Assembly: GCA_020161265.1 (NCBI GenBank)
Contig: JAIUOC010000005.1
Location: 310,001 to 374,000 of the forward strand
DNA from: Chloroflexota bacterium
Lineage (GTDB): Bacteria > Chloroflexota > Chloroflexia > Chloroflexales > Herpetosiphonaceae
Reading direction: 5' to 3'
Length of the DNA stretch: 64,000 nt
Shown here: positions 9,175-18,017 of the stretch, piece after piece
Layout of the letters: the number at the start of each line of letters is the position of its first letter
Position numbering within the stretch: position 1 is the first letter of the stretch
Notes under the pieces: model-generated
Told to the model about the DNA's origin: nothing
Databases searched by the model: none
Seen by the model: the letters and a program-made list of their open reading frames with translations, nothing else
Program-made: the position numbers and the translations under genes

Positions 9175-10347
9175 ATGGCTCAATCGAAGCTTGGCGCTTT
9201 TCGGCTACGTGCTGCTAAATTAGCGGCCTTATTTCTCGTTGTTTCGTTGATGATTAGTGCGTGTGGCTCAGCCGCTAGCGAAAGTACCACCGCCCCAACC
9301 GCTGGCTCAGGTGGCACATCATCAACGATGGATGCTTTGATTGCTGCTGCCAAAGCCGAAGGCGAATTAACTGTGATCGCCTTGCCCCACAATTGGCTCA
9401 ACTACGGCGAAATGATCGAAAACTTCTCGAAAAAATATGGCATCAAGATCAACGAACTGAATCCTGATGCTGGTTCGGGCGATGAAATCGAAGCAATCAA
9501 GGCCAATAAAGATAACAAAGGCCCACAAGCCCCCGATGTGATCGACGTTGGCTTTGCGTTTGGCCCTTCATCAAAGCAAGAAAATCTCTTGCAGCCCTAT
9601 AAAGTTTCAACCTGGGATACGATTCCTAACGAGTTGAAAGATCCAGAAGGCTATTGGTTTGGCGATTACTACGGTGTGTTGGCATTTGCCGTCAACAAAG
9701 ATGTCGTCAAAAATGTGCCCCAAGATTGGGCCGACCTCTTGAAGCCCGAATACAAAGGCCAAGTCGCCTTGGCAGGCGATCCACGGGTCTCGAACTTGGC
9801 GATTCAGTCAGTCTATGCCGCAGCGCTTGCTAATGGCGGCAGCTTGGATAACGTCCAACCTGGATTGGATTTCTTCAGCAAATTGAACCAAGCTGGTAAC
9901 TTTGTGCCAGTTATTGCTAAACAAGGCACCTTGGCTCAAGGCGAAACCCCAATCATGATCACGTGGGACTATTTGGCAATCAGCGCTCGCGATGAGTTGG
10001 GTGGCAACCCTGAAATCGAAGTGGTTGTGCCAAAATCAGGCGTACTTGGTGGCGTGTATGTCCAAGCGATCAGCGCTTATGCTCCGCACCCAAATGCCGC
10101 CAAATTGTGGATGGAATACCTCTACTCCGACGAAGGCCAATTGACTTGGCTCAAAGGTGGCGGCCACCCAGTGCGCTACAACGATTTGGTTGCTCGCAAT
10201 GTAATTCCAGCCGAAATTGCTGAAAAATTGCCACCAGCCGAACTCTATGCCAATGCTGTATTCCCAACGTTGGCACAGCTTGAAGCCGCCAAAAAAGTTA
10301 TCGTCGATGGTTGGGACACCACGGTCAACGTCGATGTCAAGGAATAA
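9175..10347 (+). CDS. ABC transporter substrate-binding lipoprotein
   Basis: A 390-residue periplasm-side solute-binding protein. Residues 1-30 are a lipoprotein signal with a basic start, a hydrophobic stretch and a lipobox ISAC ending at Cys30. A low-complexity Ser/Thr/Gly linker follows. The mature part is a type II binding fold like the AfuA/PotD group (KAEGELTVIALPHNW, YYGVLAFAVNKDVVKNVPQDWADLLKPEYKG, SDEGQLTWLKGGG). It heads a four-gene importer operon. The family takes up ferric iron, polyamines, thiamine or phosphonates; the ligand cannot be called here. Confidence 0.9.
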   Translation: MAQSKLGAFRLRAAKLAALFLVVSLMISACGSAASESTTAPTAGSGGTSSTMDALIAAAKAEGELTVIALPHNWLNYGEMIENFSKKYGIKINELNPDAGSGDEIEAIKANKDNKGPQAPDVIDVGFAFGPSSKQENLLQPYKVSTWDTIPNELKDPEGYWFGDYYGVLAFAVNKDVVKNVPQDWADLLKPEYKGQVALAGDPRVSNLAIQSVYAAALANGGSLDNVQPGLDFFSKLNQAGNFVPVIAKQGTLAQGETPIMITWDYLAISARDELGGNPEIEVVVPKSGVLGGVYVQAISAYAPHPNAAKLWMEYLYSDEGQLTWLKGGGHPVRYNDLVARNVIPAEIAEKLPPAELYANAVFPTLAQLEAAKKVIVDGWDTTVNVDVKE

Positions 10348-10368
10348 TTAAGGAAGGATCGCCGCTCT

Positions 10369-11268
10369 GTGGCAGAACAAGCTTCAGAACGTGGTCGGGG
10401 TGCGCAATGGCAGCACCTCGACCTTCGTCGCATTAATTGGAGTTGGCTGGGCACGGTGCCATTTTTCCTCTTTGCTTGTGCCTTTTTGGTGCTTCCGTCG
10501 GCCTCGCTAGTAATTGGTAGCTTTCAGGATAACGCGGGCAACTTTACCCTGCAAAATATCACCGATCTCGGCCAGCCAAGCATTGTCAATGCCTATCTGC
10601 TCAGCGTGCAGGTGAGCGGCGTTACGGCTTTGCTTGGCACGTTGGTTGGCGGTTTGTTGGCTTGGGCCATGGTGCTGGGTCGTTTGCCGCGCTTTGTGCG
10701 AGCTTTTTTGATTCCCTTCTCTGGTGTGGCCTCGAACTTTGCTGGTGTGCCCTTGGCTTTTGCCTTTATTGCTACCTTGGGTCGGGTGGGCTTTGTCACC
10801 GTTTTGCTCAAAAATTTGGGCTTTGATTTGTATGACAAAGGCTTTAATCTCTATAGCTTTTGGGGCTTGAGCGCGACCTATCTCTATTTTCAAATTCCCT
10901 TGGTAGTGTTGATTTTAACTCCCGCTTTTGAGGCACTTCGCCCGCAATGGCGTGAGGCGGCTGAAAGTTTAGGTGCTTCGGGCGGCTACTACTGGCGAAG
11001 CGTCGCCTTGCCAATTTTAACTCCGGCCCTGTTGAGTACCGTCGTTTTGCTCTTTGGCAATGCCTTTGGCGCGTATGCCACGGCCTATGCCTTAACTGGC
11101 GGCTCATTGAATATTGTGCCGATTATGATTGGAGCACAAATTCAGGGCGATATTTTACATAATCCTAATTTGGGCTATGCCTTGGCATTTGGCATGATGG
11201 TGATTATGACCTTGGTTTTGGCGCTCTATAGCTGGCTTCAGCGCCGATCGGCACGGTGGTTGCAATGA
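10369..11268 (+). CDS. ABC transporter permease
   Basis: A 299-residue inner-membrane permease with about six hydrophobic segments. The EAA loop that contacts the ATPase is visible as EAAESLGASGGYYWRSVALPILTPAL. It starts with GTG at 10369 after AAGGAAGG, 21 bp downstream of the binding-protein gene. Its 3' end overlaps the second permease gene by 4 bp (ATGA), so the two are translationally coupled and probably form a heterodimer. Confidence 0.9.
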   Translation: MAEQASERGRGAQWQHLDLRRINWSWLGTVPFFLFACAFLVLPSASLVIGSFQDNAGNFTLQNITDLGQPSIVNAYLLSVQVSGVTALLGTLVGGLLAWAMVLGRLPRFVRAFLIPFSGVASNFAGVPLAFAFIATLGRVGFVTVLLKNLGFDLYDKGFNLYSFWGLSATYLYFQIPLVVLILTPAFEALRPQWREAAESLGASGGYYWRSVALPILTPALLSTVVLLFGNAFGAYATAYALTGGSLNIVPIMIGAQIQGDILHNPNLGYALAFGMMVIMTLVLALYSWLQRRSARWLQ

Positions 11269-12050
11269 AAAAACGTTCGTCATTGGTTGCGTGGCTGTTT
11301 ATCATCGTTGGCACAAGCTATTTCTTGTTGCCGCTGATTGCCACGTTTCTGTTTTCGCTGCGAGCCAAAAAAGATACTTTAGGCTTTACTGCCTATCAAC
11401 GGGTTTTTGCTGATAGTAGTTTTTATGAAACGTTCCTATTTTCAGCATTAATGGCTTTGTTGACAATTATCGCCAGCCTGCTTTTGCTGGTTCCCACGGT
11501 GTACTGGGCCTATTTGCGACATCCCCGTTTACACCGCTTGATCGAGTTGGTCTCGCTGATGCCATTTGTGATTCCACCAATTGTGTTGGTGTTTGGTTTG
11601 ATCAAATCGTATAGCCGCCCGCCAGTGATTTTGGTGCAAAGTCGCGGCTTGCTGATCGCCGGTTATATGGTGCTAACGCTGCCCTATATGTACCGAGCGA
11701 TTGATGCTGGCCTACGGGCGACCAACGTCAAAACTCTGACCGAAGCTGCCCAAAGCCTTGGCGCTGGCTGGCCGCGAATTATTTGGCAAGTGATTGTGCC
11801 GAATGTACGGGGTGCCTTGGTGAATGGCGCATTTTTGACCTTTGCTACGGTGCTGGGCGAATTGACCTTAGCCCAATATTTGGCTTGGCCTGCCTTCGGT
11901 CCATACCTTGCCCGCATCAGTCAAAATAAAGCCTACGAACCAGCAGCGCTTACAATCATTAGTTTTGCCCTAACTTGGGTGATTTTTGGGATTGTGCTGT
12001 TGGTCAATAGCAAAGATCAGCAACAGACTCAATTTGGTGGAACACACTAA
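11265..12050 (+). CDS. ABC transporter permease
   Basis: A second six-helix permease of about 261 residues. The EAA loop is EAAQSLGAGWPRIIWQVIVPNVRGALV. I chose the ATG at 11265, which overlaps the previous stop codon as ATGA, rather than the GTG at 11256. It should pair with the upstream permease to form the membrane channel of the importer. Confidence 0.9.
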   Translation: MKKRSSLVAWLFIIVGTSYFLLPLIATFLFSLRAKKDTLGFTAYQRVFADSSFYETFLFSALMALLTIIASLLLLVPTVYWAYLRHPRLHRLIELVSLMPFVIPPIVLVFGLIKSYSRPPVILVQSRGLLIAGYMVLTLPYMYRAIDAGLRATNVKTLTEAAQSLGAGWPRIIWQVIVPNVRGALVNGAFLTFATVLGELTLAQYLAWPAFGPYLARISQNKAYEPAALTIISFALTWVIFGIVLLVNSKDQQQTQFGGTH

Positions 12051-12059
12051 GGAACTGCC

Positions 12060-13121
12060 ATGGCTTTTATCGAATTACACAATTTAACCAAGCAATTTGG
12101 CCCAACGACGGTGGTTTCGCCGCTCAATTTGGTGGTCGAGCGTGGCGAATTTTTGTCGGTGCTCGGTCCCAGCGGTTGTGGCAAAACCACAACGTTACGC
12201 ATGATCGCAGGCTTCGAGGCTCCCAGCGGTGGTTCAATCAAAATCGACGGCAACGATATTACCCAAACGCCGCCTAGCAAACGCAATATTGGGATTGTGT
12301 TTCAATCGTATGCGTTGTTTCCGAATATGAGCGTAGCCCAGAATATCGGCTATGGTTTGCGTATCGCCAAACTCAGCAAGCAAGCGATTGAGCAGCGGGT
12401 CAACGAGATGCTGGCGATTATCCATATGCAAGAATTTGTCAATCGCTATCCGCATCAGCTTTCTGGTGGCCAACAACAGCGGGTTGCGCTGGCACGGGCC
12501 TTGGCAATTCGCCCACAAGTGCTGCTGCTCGATGAGCCACTTTCAGCGCTTGATGCCAAGATTCGGGTTTCGTTGCGCCAAGATATTCGGGCCATTCAGC
12601 GCGAATTAGGCATTACAGCGATTTACGTTACCCACGATCAAGAAGAGGCACTTTCGCTTTCGGATCGGGTGCTGATTATGCAAAAGGGCGAAGTTGAGCA
12701 ACTTGGCACGCCTGCCGAAATTTACAACAACCCCAAAACCAGCTTTGTGGCCCATTTTGTCGGCACACTCAACACGCTAGAAGCCTCGCTCCACGACCCC
12801 AAGCAAGGCATTTTACATTTTGGCAAACAACAATTTAGCGTCAGCGATAGCTTTGATCCATCGCTACAAGGCAGTAAAGTGCGGGTTGCCTTGCGGCCTG
12901 AACGCTTGAGCCTCGACGGCGCTGCCGCCCAAAATCAACTACACGGTGTGGTCAAAGAGCAAATGCTATTGGGGCCAATTGTGCGTTTTCACGTTGAAAT
13001 CGAGCAACAATTGCTGTTTGTCGATGTCTTCAACGATAATCACGTCAGCAACTTGCCCAATCGCGGCGAGGCGGTGGTGGTCAATTTTGCGCCCCACGAT
13101 TGTTTGGTACTTGAAAGCTAA
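12060..13121 (+). CDS. ABC transporter ATP-binding protein (FbpC/PotA type)
   Basis: A 353-residue ATPase that powers the importer. Walker A is GPSGCGKTTTL, the Q loop is in FQSYALFPNMSV, the signature is LSGGQQQRVALARAL, Walker B is VLLLDEPLSALD and the switch histidine is in YVTHDQEEA. The last ~110 residues are a TOBE-type regulatory domain. These features place it in the Fe3+/polyamine importer group. It ends the operon just before a hairpin at 13124-13153. Confidence 0.92.
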   Translation: MAFIELHNLTKQFGPTTVVSPLNLVVERGEFLSVLGPSGCGKTTTLRMIAGFEAPSGGSIKIDGNDITQTPPSKRNIGIVFQSYALFPNMSVAQNIGYGLRIAKLSKQAIEQRVNEMLAIIHMQEFVNRYPHQLSGGQQQRVALARALAIRPQVLLLDEPLSALDAKIRVSLRQDIRAIQRELGITAIYVTHDQEEALSLSDRVLIMQKGEVEQLGTPAEIYNNPKTSFVAHFVGTLNTLEASLHDPKQGILHFGKQQFSVSDSFDPSLQGSKVRVALRPERLSLDGAAAQNQLHGVVKEQMLLGPIVRFHVEIEQQLLFVDVFNDNHVSNLPNRGEAVVVNFAPHDCLVLES

Positions 13122-13123
13122 AA

Positions 13124-13153
13124 CTTCAAACGGCCCATTGGGGCCGCTTGAAG
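13124..13153 (+). terminator. Hairpin at the end of the ABC operon
   Basis: A stem CTTCAA-A-CGGCCC / GGGCCG-C-TTGAAG with a 4-nt loop begins 2 nt after the ATPase stop codon. There is no T run after it, so it may be a weak or factor-assisted terminator, or a 3'-end stabiliser. Confidence 0.55.
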
Positions 13154-13517
13154 GAGAGAAGAGTGTGTGTGAGGAGGAAGGATTTGTTTCGAGTATCGCA
13201 AGTATAGCTTACGATCAACCTAACAAACAATCCACCTCATACTCCTATCCTCAATTACCCACATGGCCTATGCAACCAAATGCCGATTTATGCCCCACAA
13301 TAAAAAACAGTCATCAACCTCAAGGTTTAATTTTGTAAATAGATAGATATCTACAAATGCTACTTAAATGCGCCAAAACGGAAAATTTTAGCCGCAATTG
13401 GATCAATTAAATAGGGTAATTGGCATAAATCGAACAGATATTCGTTTATGCAGCGCACAAATATGCGCAACCCATCAGCTAAAGTAAGCCATCGTTAGCG
13501 TGCTACAAGGAGGTTGT
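13154..13517 (+). other. Intergenic leader of the type III-A cas operon
   Basis: About 360 bp with no gene. It must hold the cas operon promoter, but I could not pick clear -35/-10 boxes. At 13332-13357 an inverted repeat TTTGTA...TACAAA encloses TAGATATCTA and could be an operator. AAGGAGG at 13507-13513 is a strong ribosome binding site and fixes the cas10 start at 13518. No remnant of an HD nuclease domain is visible here. Confidence 0.5.
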
Positions 13518-15728
13518 ATGAGTGATCCCCCAGTCATACGGGCATTGAAGAGTATGACAAACTCGGTCAAGGCTTGGGATACTACGCCACTGCATTCGAT
13601 CTTCAATCAAATTGCTCCATCAGCCGAGCCGAACGGCCAAACTTCAACGCCCTATTTTCTCCAAGCGCAACGTTTTAGCCTCACCGAATCTGCGCTTTTT
13701 CCAATCACTGAACGTCCGCCAGTTTCAGCCGATTTACAAACTCAATTCATTCAAGCGATTGAGCAATGCAATGCCGAGCCAAGCATTCGTTTGGCGCAGA
13801 TGCTGAGCCTGTTTCACGATTATGCTTGGGCCGTTAGCTATCAGCCAACTGCTGGCGAAGTAGCCGATCCGGTCGTGTCGCTCTACGATTATGCTCGCAC
13901 CAAAGCCGCATTAGCCGCCGCTGGCGAGCAAGCCATGTTAGTTGGTGGCGATCTTTCGGGCGTGCAGGATTTTATCTACACCATCGCGGCCAATCGTGCG
14001 GCCAAAAGCCTGCGCGGTCGCTCATTCTATTTGCAAATGCTGACCGATGCTTTGGCTGGTTGGGTGTTGCAGCAAGCAGGCATGCCTAGCACCAATTTGC
14101 TCTATAGCGGTGGTGGGCGTTTTTATGTGATTGTGCCAGCCGCTTGTTACGAACAATTGGCACAGTGGCGACGGGCGCTTGGTCAATTTTTGCTGAATGT
14201 CCACGATGGCGAGTTGTATATCGCCTTGGGTGGCGCGACCATCGCCGATGCCGAGCACAATTTTGAGGCCTTGTTTCGCGCCGTCAACGACCAAGTAACC
14301 GCTGATAAACGTCGCCGTTTTGCAACCCTCGATAGCCAAGAGCTGCGAGCCAAATTGTTCACGCCACGCGGCCATCGCGGCAACGAGGATGATCGTTGCG
14401 CAACCTGTGGCTATATGGGCTCAACCCAGCTATTTCTCAAAGAGCAGGTTGAACAAGGTGAGCAACCGAGCAAAATCTGCCGGCTTTGCGAAAGCACAAT
14501 TAAGCTGGGATTCAGCTTGCACGATGCCCAATTTCTCTGCATCAGCCAGCCGCAGCCCAATCTCGCTGCCGTCAAAGGCCGCACAAACGCCAAGGATATT
14601 TTGGCGGGCTTGGGTTTGCAGGCAGAAATTTGTTTCGATCAGCAGGAATTGCTCACTTATCTCAACCGAAATTCAGCACAATCAATCCATGTGCAGATTA
14701 TTCGGCCCTTTGCGGGCGATCTGGCCATGCTGAGCCAACTCCGCGCCGATTATCGCCAGCATGTCTTTAGCATGCGCCCAATTGTTAATGTGACACCTAA
14801 AGCTCCTAACGGCGAGGTCAAATCGTTTGATCAGCTGGCCAAAGCGAGTCGGGGTATCAAGCGTTTTGGGGTACTACGCATGGATGTTGATGATCTTGGC
14901 GATATTTTTGGCTATAGCCTTGCCAAAGCCTCGTTGGCCCGGATTTCTAGCCTAAGCGCCGCCTTTTCACGCTTTTTCGAGGGCTGGGTTGGCGAAATTT
15001 GTCGCGACCAGAATATTGCCACCGCAATCTACCAGCCAGAGCAAGCGAGCAATCAAGCAACCAGCCATGAACAAATTTACAGCGTCTATTCAGGCGGCGA
15101 CGATTTGTTTTTAGTTGGCAGTTGGGATGTGCTGGCCCATATCGCCAATCGGATTCAGCACGATCTTCAACGCTATACGGGCTATAACCGATTAATCCAT
15201 GTTTCGGCGGGATTGACCTTGCACACCGAGAAATTCCCCTTATATCAAGCGGCCAAACTAGCCCATCATGCGCTTGATCAGGCCAAAGATGCTGTGCCAC
15301 GCCAAGCAATTCGCAAAAACGCCTTGGATTTCCTCGATCAAACGATTGCCTGGGAAGCCTACCCCGCCTTGCTCAACTGGCATCAACGCTTATGGCGGCT
15401 CTATCAAGGCGAGCATGGCATGGTGCGTTCGCTGTTGCAAGTGCTGATGGAGTTGTATAGCCAATATCATGAGCATAGCCAGCAACGCCAAAAATCAGGC
15501 AAAGGCCACACCGCCTATGGCCCATGGATTTGGCGTGGCAAATATCAACTAGCCCGCATTCGCCAACGCCATCATACCAATCAATCACTCCAAACCCTAC
15601 TCGATGATATCGACGAGCTTTTGTTTAAGGGCTTTGATGATCCGCATCGGATCAGTTTACGCACAATCGAGCAGCTTGGCTTAGCCGCTCGTTGGACACA
15701 GTTATTAATTCGTGAGCAAGGAGATTAA
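13518..15728 (+). CDS. cas10: Type III-A CRISPR Cas10 (Csm1) lacking the HD domain
   Basis: The large subunit of the Csm complex, which makes cyclic oligoadenylates when target RNA is bound. At 736 residues it has the first palm start GGDLSGVQDFIYTI, a zinc ribbon (CATCGYMG ... CRLC), the second palm with FGVLRMDVDDLGDIF, and the cyclase motif YSGGDDLFLVG (GGDD at about residues 526-529). The first ~100 residues contain no His-Asp nuclease motif. The protein begins at the TPLHSIF segment that normally follows the HD domain, so ssDNA cleavage is probably absent. The ATG at 13518 is chosen over the ORF start at 13500 because AAGGAGG lies 4 nt upstream. Confidence 0.93.
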   Translation: MSDPPVIRALKSMTNSVKAWDTTPLHSIFNQIAPSAEPNGQTSTPYFLQAQRFSLTESALFPITERPPVSADLQTQFIQAIEQCNAEPSIRLAQMLSLFHDYAWAVSYQPTAGEVADPVVSLYDYARTKAALAAAGEQAMLVGGDLSGVQDFIYTIAANRAAKSLRGRSFYLQMLTDALAGWVLQQAGMPSTNLLYSGGGRFYVIVPAACYEQLAQWRRALGQFLLNVHDGELYIALGGATIADAEHNFEALFRAVNDQVTADKRRRFATLDSQELRAKLFTPRGHRGNEDDRCATCGYMGSTQLFLKEQVEQGEQPSKICRLCESTIKLGFSLHDAQFLCISQPQPNLAAVKGRTNAKDILAGLGLQAEICFDQQELLTYLNRNSAQSIHVQIIRPFAGDLAMLSQLRADYRQHVFSMRPIVNVTPKAPNGEVKSFDQLAKASRGIKRFGVLRMDVDDLGDIFGYSLAKASLARISSLSAAFSRFFEGWVGEICRDQNIATAIYQPEQASNQATSHEQIYSVYSGGDDLFLVGSWDVLAHIANRIQHDLQRYTGYNRLIHVSAGLTLHTEKFPLYQAAKLAHHALDQAKDAVPRQAIRKNALDFLDQTIAWEAYPALLNWHQRLWRLYQGEHGMVRSLLQVLMELYSQYHEHSQQRQKSGKGHTAYGPWIWRGKYQLARIRQRHHTNQSLQTLLDDIDELLFKGFDDPHRISLRTIEQLGLAARWTQLLIREQGD

Positions 15729-15730
15729 TC

Positions 15731-16165
15731 ATGCCTGAGATTACCGAACAAGAACGTGAAGCAATTATTGCTGGCGATGATGTTGAAAAATTGGTTGAAG
15801 CCGCCCAAAAAATTGGTGAGAAGTTGGCGCGAAATCGCTTAACTACCAGCCAAATTCGCGGCATTTTCGGCACAGTCCGCCGCATCGAGATGGATTGGGT
15901 GATGCCCAGTTTGCAACAACAACGGGCTGAGGCAGTGCGGCGTGCTCAACGCGAATTTGCCTTGCTGCAACCACGCTTGGCCTACCAAGCCAAACGTGAG
16001 CGTGGCGGCGCGGTTCAAGCACTCAGCGATGAATTAACGCCAGCGATCAAGTTGGTACTGAAAGCAAAAGCTGATAAGCCAGATATCTTCTACCAGCGCT
16101 TTCGCAACTTTGTCGATTTCTTTGAGGCAATTCTGGCCTATCATCGATCATTTGGCGGCCAATAG
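15731..16165 (+). CDS. csm2: Csm2 (Cas11), type III-A small subunit
   Basis: A 144-residue helical protein that lines the crRNA-target duplex within the Csm complex. Family-like segments are LTTSQIRGIFGTVRRIE in the first half and FYQRFRNFVDFFEAILAYH at the C-terminus. It starts 2 nt after cas10 with AAGGAGATTAATC as ribosome binding site and precedes csm3, the usual III-A order. Size, position and C-terminal motif all agree. Confidence 0.92.
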   Translation: MPEITEQEREAIIAGDDVEKLVEAAQKIGEKLARNRLTTSQIRGIFGTVRRIEMDWVMPSLQQQRAEAVRRAQREFALLQPRLAYQAKRERGGAVQALSDELTPAIKLVLKAKADKPDIFYQRFRNFVDFFEAILAYHRSFGGQ

Positions 16166-16211
16166 TTCTCATCAGCGAAGCTCGATTTTTTGCAAATAAG
16201 GAAGAAAAATT

Positions 16212-16979
16212 ATGTCAGATCAAACACCCAAAATCAAAATTGTTGGCCGAATTTTCGTCAATTTTGAAATTCATGCCTTAACTGGCTTACATATTGGTGG
16301 CGCAGCTGGCACATTGGCGATTGGCAACGTCGATAATCCGGTCATTCGTAATCCCTTCAACAGCGAACCTTACGTGCCAGGCTCATCGTTGCGCGGCAAA
16401 ATGCGCTCGCAATTAGAAAAATTATATGGTTTGGCCCAAAATACTTCGATTGGCCGCGATGTTTCAATTCACTCGGCCAAAACTCAGGCTGAGTATGATA
16501 ACAGCCCAGTGCTGCACATTTTTGGAATTCCTGCTAGTGATTTTCTGACCGAGCCAACCCGCTTGATTGTGCGCGATGCTGCCTTGAGTGAACAAACTCG
16601 TAACGCCTTCCGTGATGCCCGCACCGACTTGCCCTACACCGAAGTCAAATGGGAAGCCGCGATCGATCGGGTAACCTCAGCCGCCACACCGCGTCAACAA
16701 GAACGGGTTCCAGCGGGAGCAATTTTCGATGGCGCGTTGACCTTCACGCTCTACAACGATCAAGATACTAAGCTATTCAATACGGTTATTCGTGGGCTTG
16801 AGTTGGTCGAAGAAGATTATTTAGGCGGCCAAGGTGCGCGTGGTAGTGGCCAAGTTGCCTTCAAAAATATCATGATTCGCTTTCAGCATCACGAGCAGCC
16901 TGTGCTTGAAAAAGGCGAAATTGGTTCGTTGGCCGAGCTACGGGCTTTGTGGGCGGCTCAAGGCTACGCTGCCAAATAA
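16212..16979 (+). CDS. csm3: Csm3 (Cas7), backbone RNase subunit
   Basis: A 255-residue RAMP protein forming the backbone of the Csm complex and cutting target RNA every six nucleotides. It carries GLHIGG near residue 25, then VDNPVIRNPF and the signature YVPGSSLRGKMRSQLE. Asp41 in the VDNPV motif aligns with the catalytic Asp33 of Streptococcus thermophilus Csm3, so target-RNA cleavage should be intact. A C-terminal glycine-rich loop GGQGARGSGQVAF closes the RAMP fold. AAGGAAGAAAAATT precedes the ATG. Confidence 0.94.
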   Translation: MSDQTPKIKIVGRIFVNFEIHALTGLHIGGAAGTLAIGNVDNPVIRNPFNSEPYVPGSSLRGKMRSQLEKLYGLAQNTSIGRDVSIHSAKTQAEYDNSPVLHIFGIPASDFLTEPTRLIVRDAALSEQTRNAFRDARTDLPYTEVKWEAAIDRVTSAATPRQQERVPAGAIFDGALTFTLYNDQDTKLFNTVIRGLELVEEDYLGGQGARGSGQVAFKNIMIRFQHHEQPVLEKGEIGSLAELRALWAAQGYAAK

Positions 16980-16991
16980 GAGGAGAGCAGC

Positions 16992-18017
16992 ATGGAATTT
17001 AATCTGATTCGGCTCAAGCCACAAGCTGCGTTTCACTTTGGCATGCAAGGCATCGATATGGAAGTGGTCAGCGAAACTTGCCCATCCGATACGCTGTATG
17101 CAGCTTTATTTTGGCAGGCATTGCAACAAGGCCAGCGTTGGGCCAACGAGCCAAGCCATCCGCCATTCACAATCTCGTCGTGTTTTCCCTATGTTGATGG
17201 AATTCAACTATTGCCTGTGCCAATGCTACCACCCTTGCCCAGCGATCAGCAAAACCCGGGCGAGCGCAAGCAATTCAAAAAAGTGCGGTTTGTTTCCAGC
17301 GAGATTTTTATTAATCTGCTGGCCGGAACCCACTCGCTGAGCCATTATTTTCAGCCAACCAACGGCGTTGCTTTGCAAAATGGCAGTGTCTTGGTCAGCC
17401 AAGCTGAATTTAGCGCCAACAAATGGGCTGTAGCCGATCCGCTTTGGAAAATCGAGTCGATTCCGCATGTGGCAGTTGATCGCTGGAGCAATGCTTCGGC
17501 CTATTACGAAACGGGCCAAGTACGCTTTGCCGAGGGCTGTGGCTTAGCAATCTTGGCGCTTGGTGATATCAAACAACTCATGTCGCTCTTGGTACAAGTT
17601 GGCATCGATGGCTTAGGCGGGCGGCGCAGCAAGGGGGTTGGGATGTTTGAGCCAGAGCTACAAACCACTAGCCTTAATTTACCAGCCGCTACCAGCGATT
17701 CGGTAATTGTGCTCTCGCGCTATTTGCCGAGCGCAGCCGAGCTTGCGGCAGGGGTGCTCGATCTACCAGCAGCCTATAGTTTAGAGGATGTGACTGGCTG
17801 GATGTATTCGCCCGCTGCCAAAGCCCAACGCCGCAAAGCCATTTGGATGATTGGGGTTGGCTCGCGCTTGAATCGCGCAGGCTTAGCCCATTCGATCGTT
17901 GGCTCAAGCGTCGATGTGGCCCCAACCTACGACACCCCCAACGCTGGCGTGAATCACCCCGTTTGGCGGCATGGGCTAGCGCTCACGGTCGGTTGTAGCG
18001 TAGGAGATTCGCAATGA
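16992..18017 (+). CDS. csm4: Csm4 (Cas5), crRNA 5'-handle-binding subunit
   Basis: A 341-residue Cas5-type RAMP protein that holds the 5' handle of the crRNA and contacts Cas10. The N-terminus has the typical RLKPQAAFHFG strand, and the C-terminal half has the glycine-rich loop DGLGGRRSKGVGMF. The start follows AAGAGGAGAGCAGC, 12 bp after csm3. It overlaps csm5 by 4 bp (ATGA), indicating coupled translation. Confidence 0.9.
   Translation: MEFNLIRLKPQAAFHFGMQGIDMEVVSETCPSDTLYAALFWQALQQGQRWANEPSHPPFTISSCFPYVDGIQLLPVPMLPPLPSDQQNPGERKQFKKVRFVSSEIFINLLAGTHSLSHYFQPTNGVALQNGSVLVSQAEFSANKWAVADPLWKIESIPHVAVDRWSNASAYYETGQVRFAEGCGLAILALGDIKQLMSLLVQVGIDGLGGRRSKGVGMFEPELQTTSLNLPAATSDSVIVLSRYLPSAAELAAGVLDLPAAYSLEDVTGWMYSPAAKAQRRKAIWMIGVGSRLNRAGLAHSIVGSSVDVAPTYDTPNAGVNHPVWRHGLALTVGCSVGDSQ

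Noticed and set aside
12946-13338. A 130-residue open frame overlapping the end of the ABC ATPase gene
   Set aside because: It is a shadow of the ATPase in another frame that runs into the non-coding leader; no ribosome binding site.
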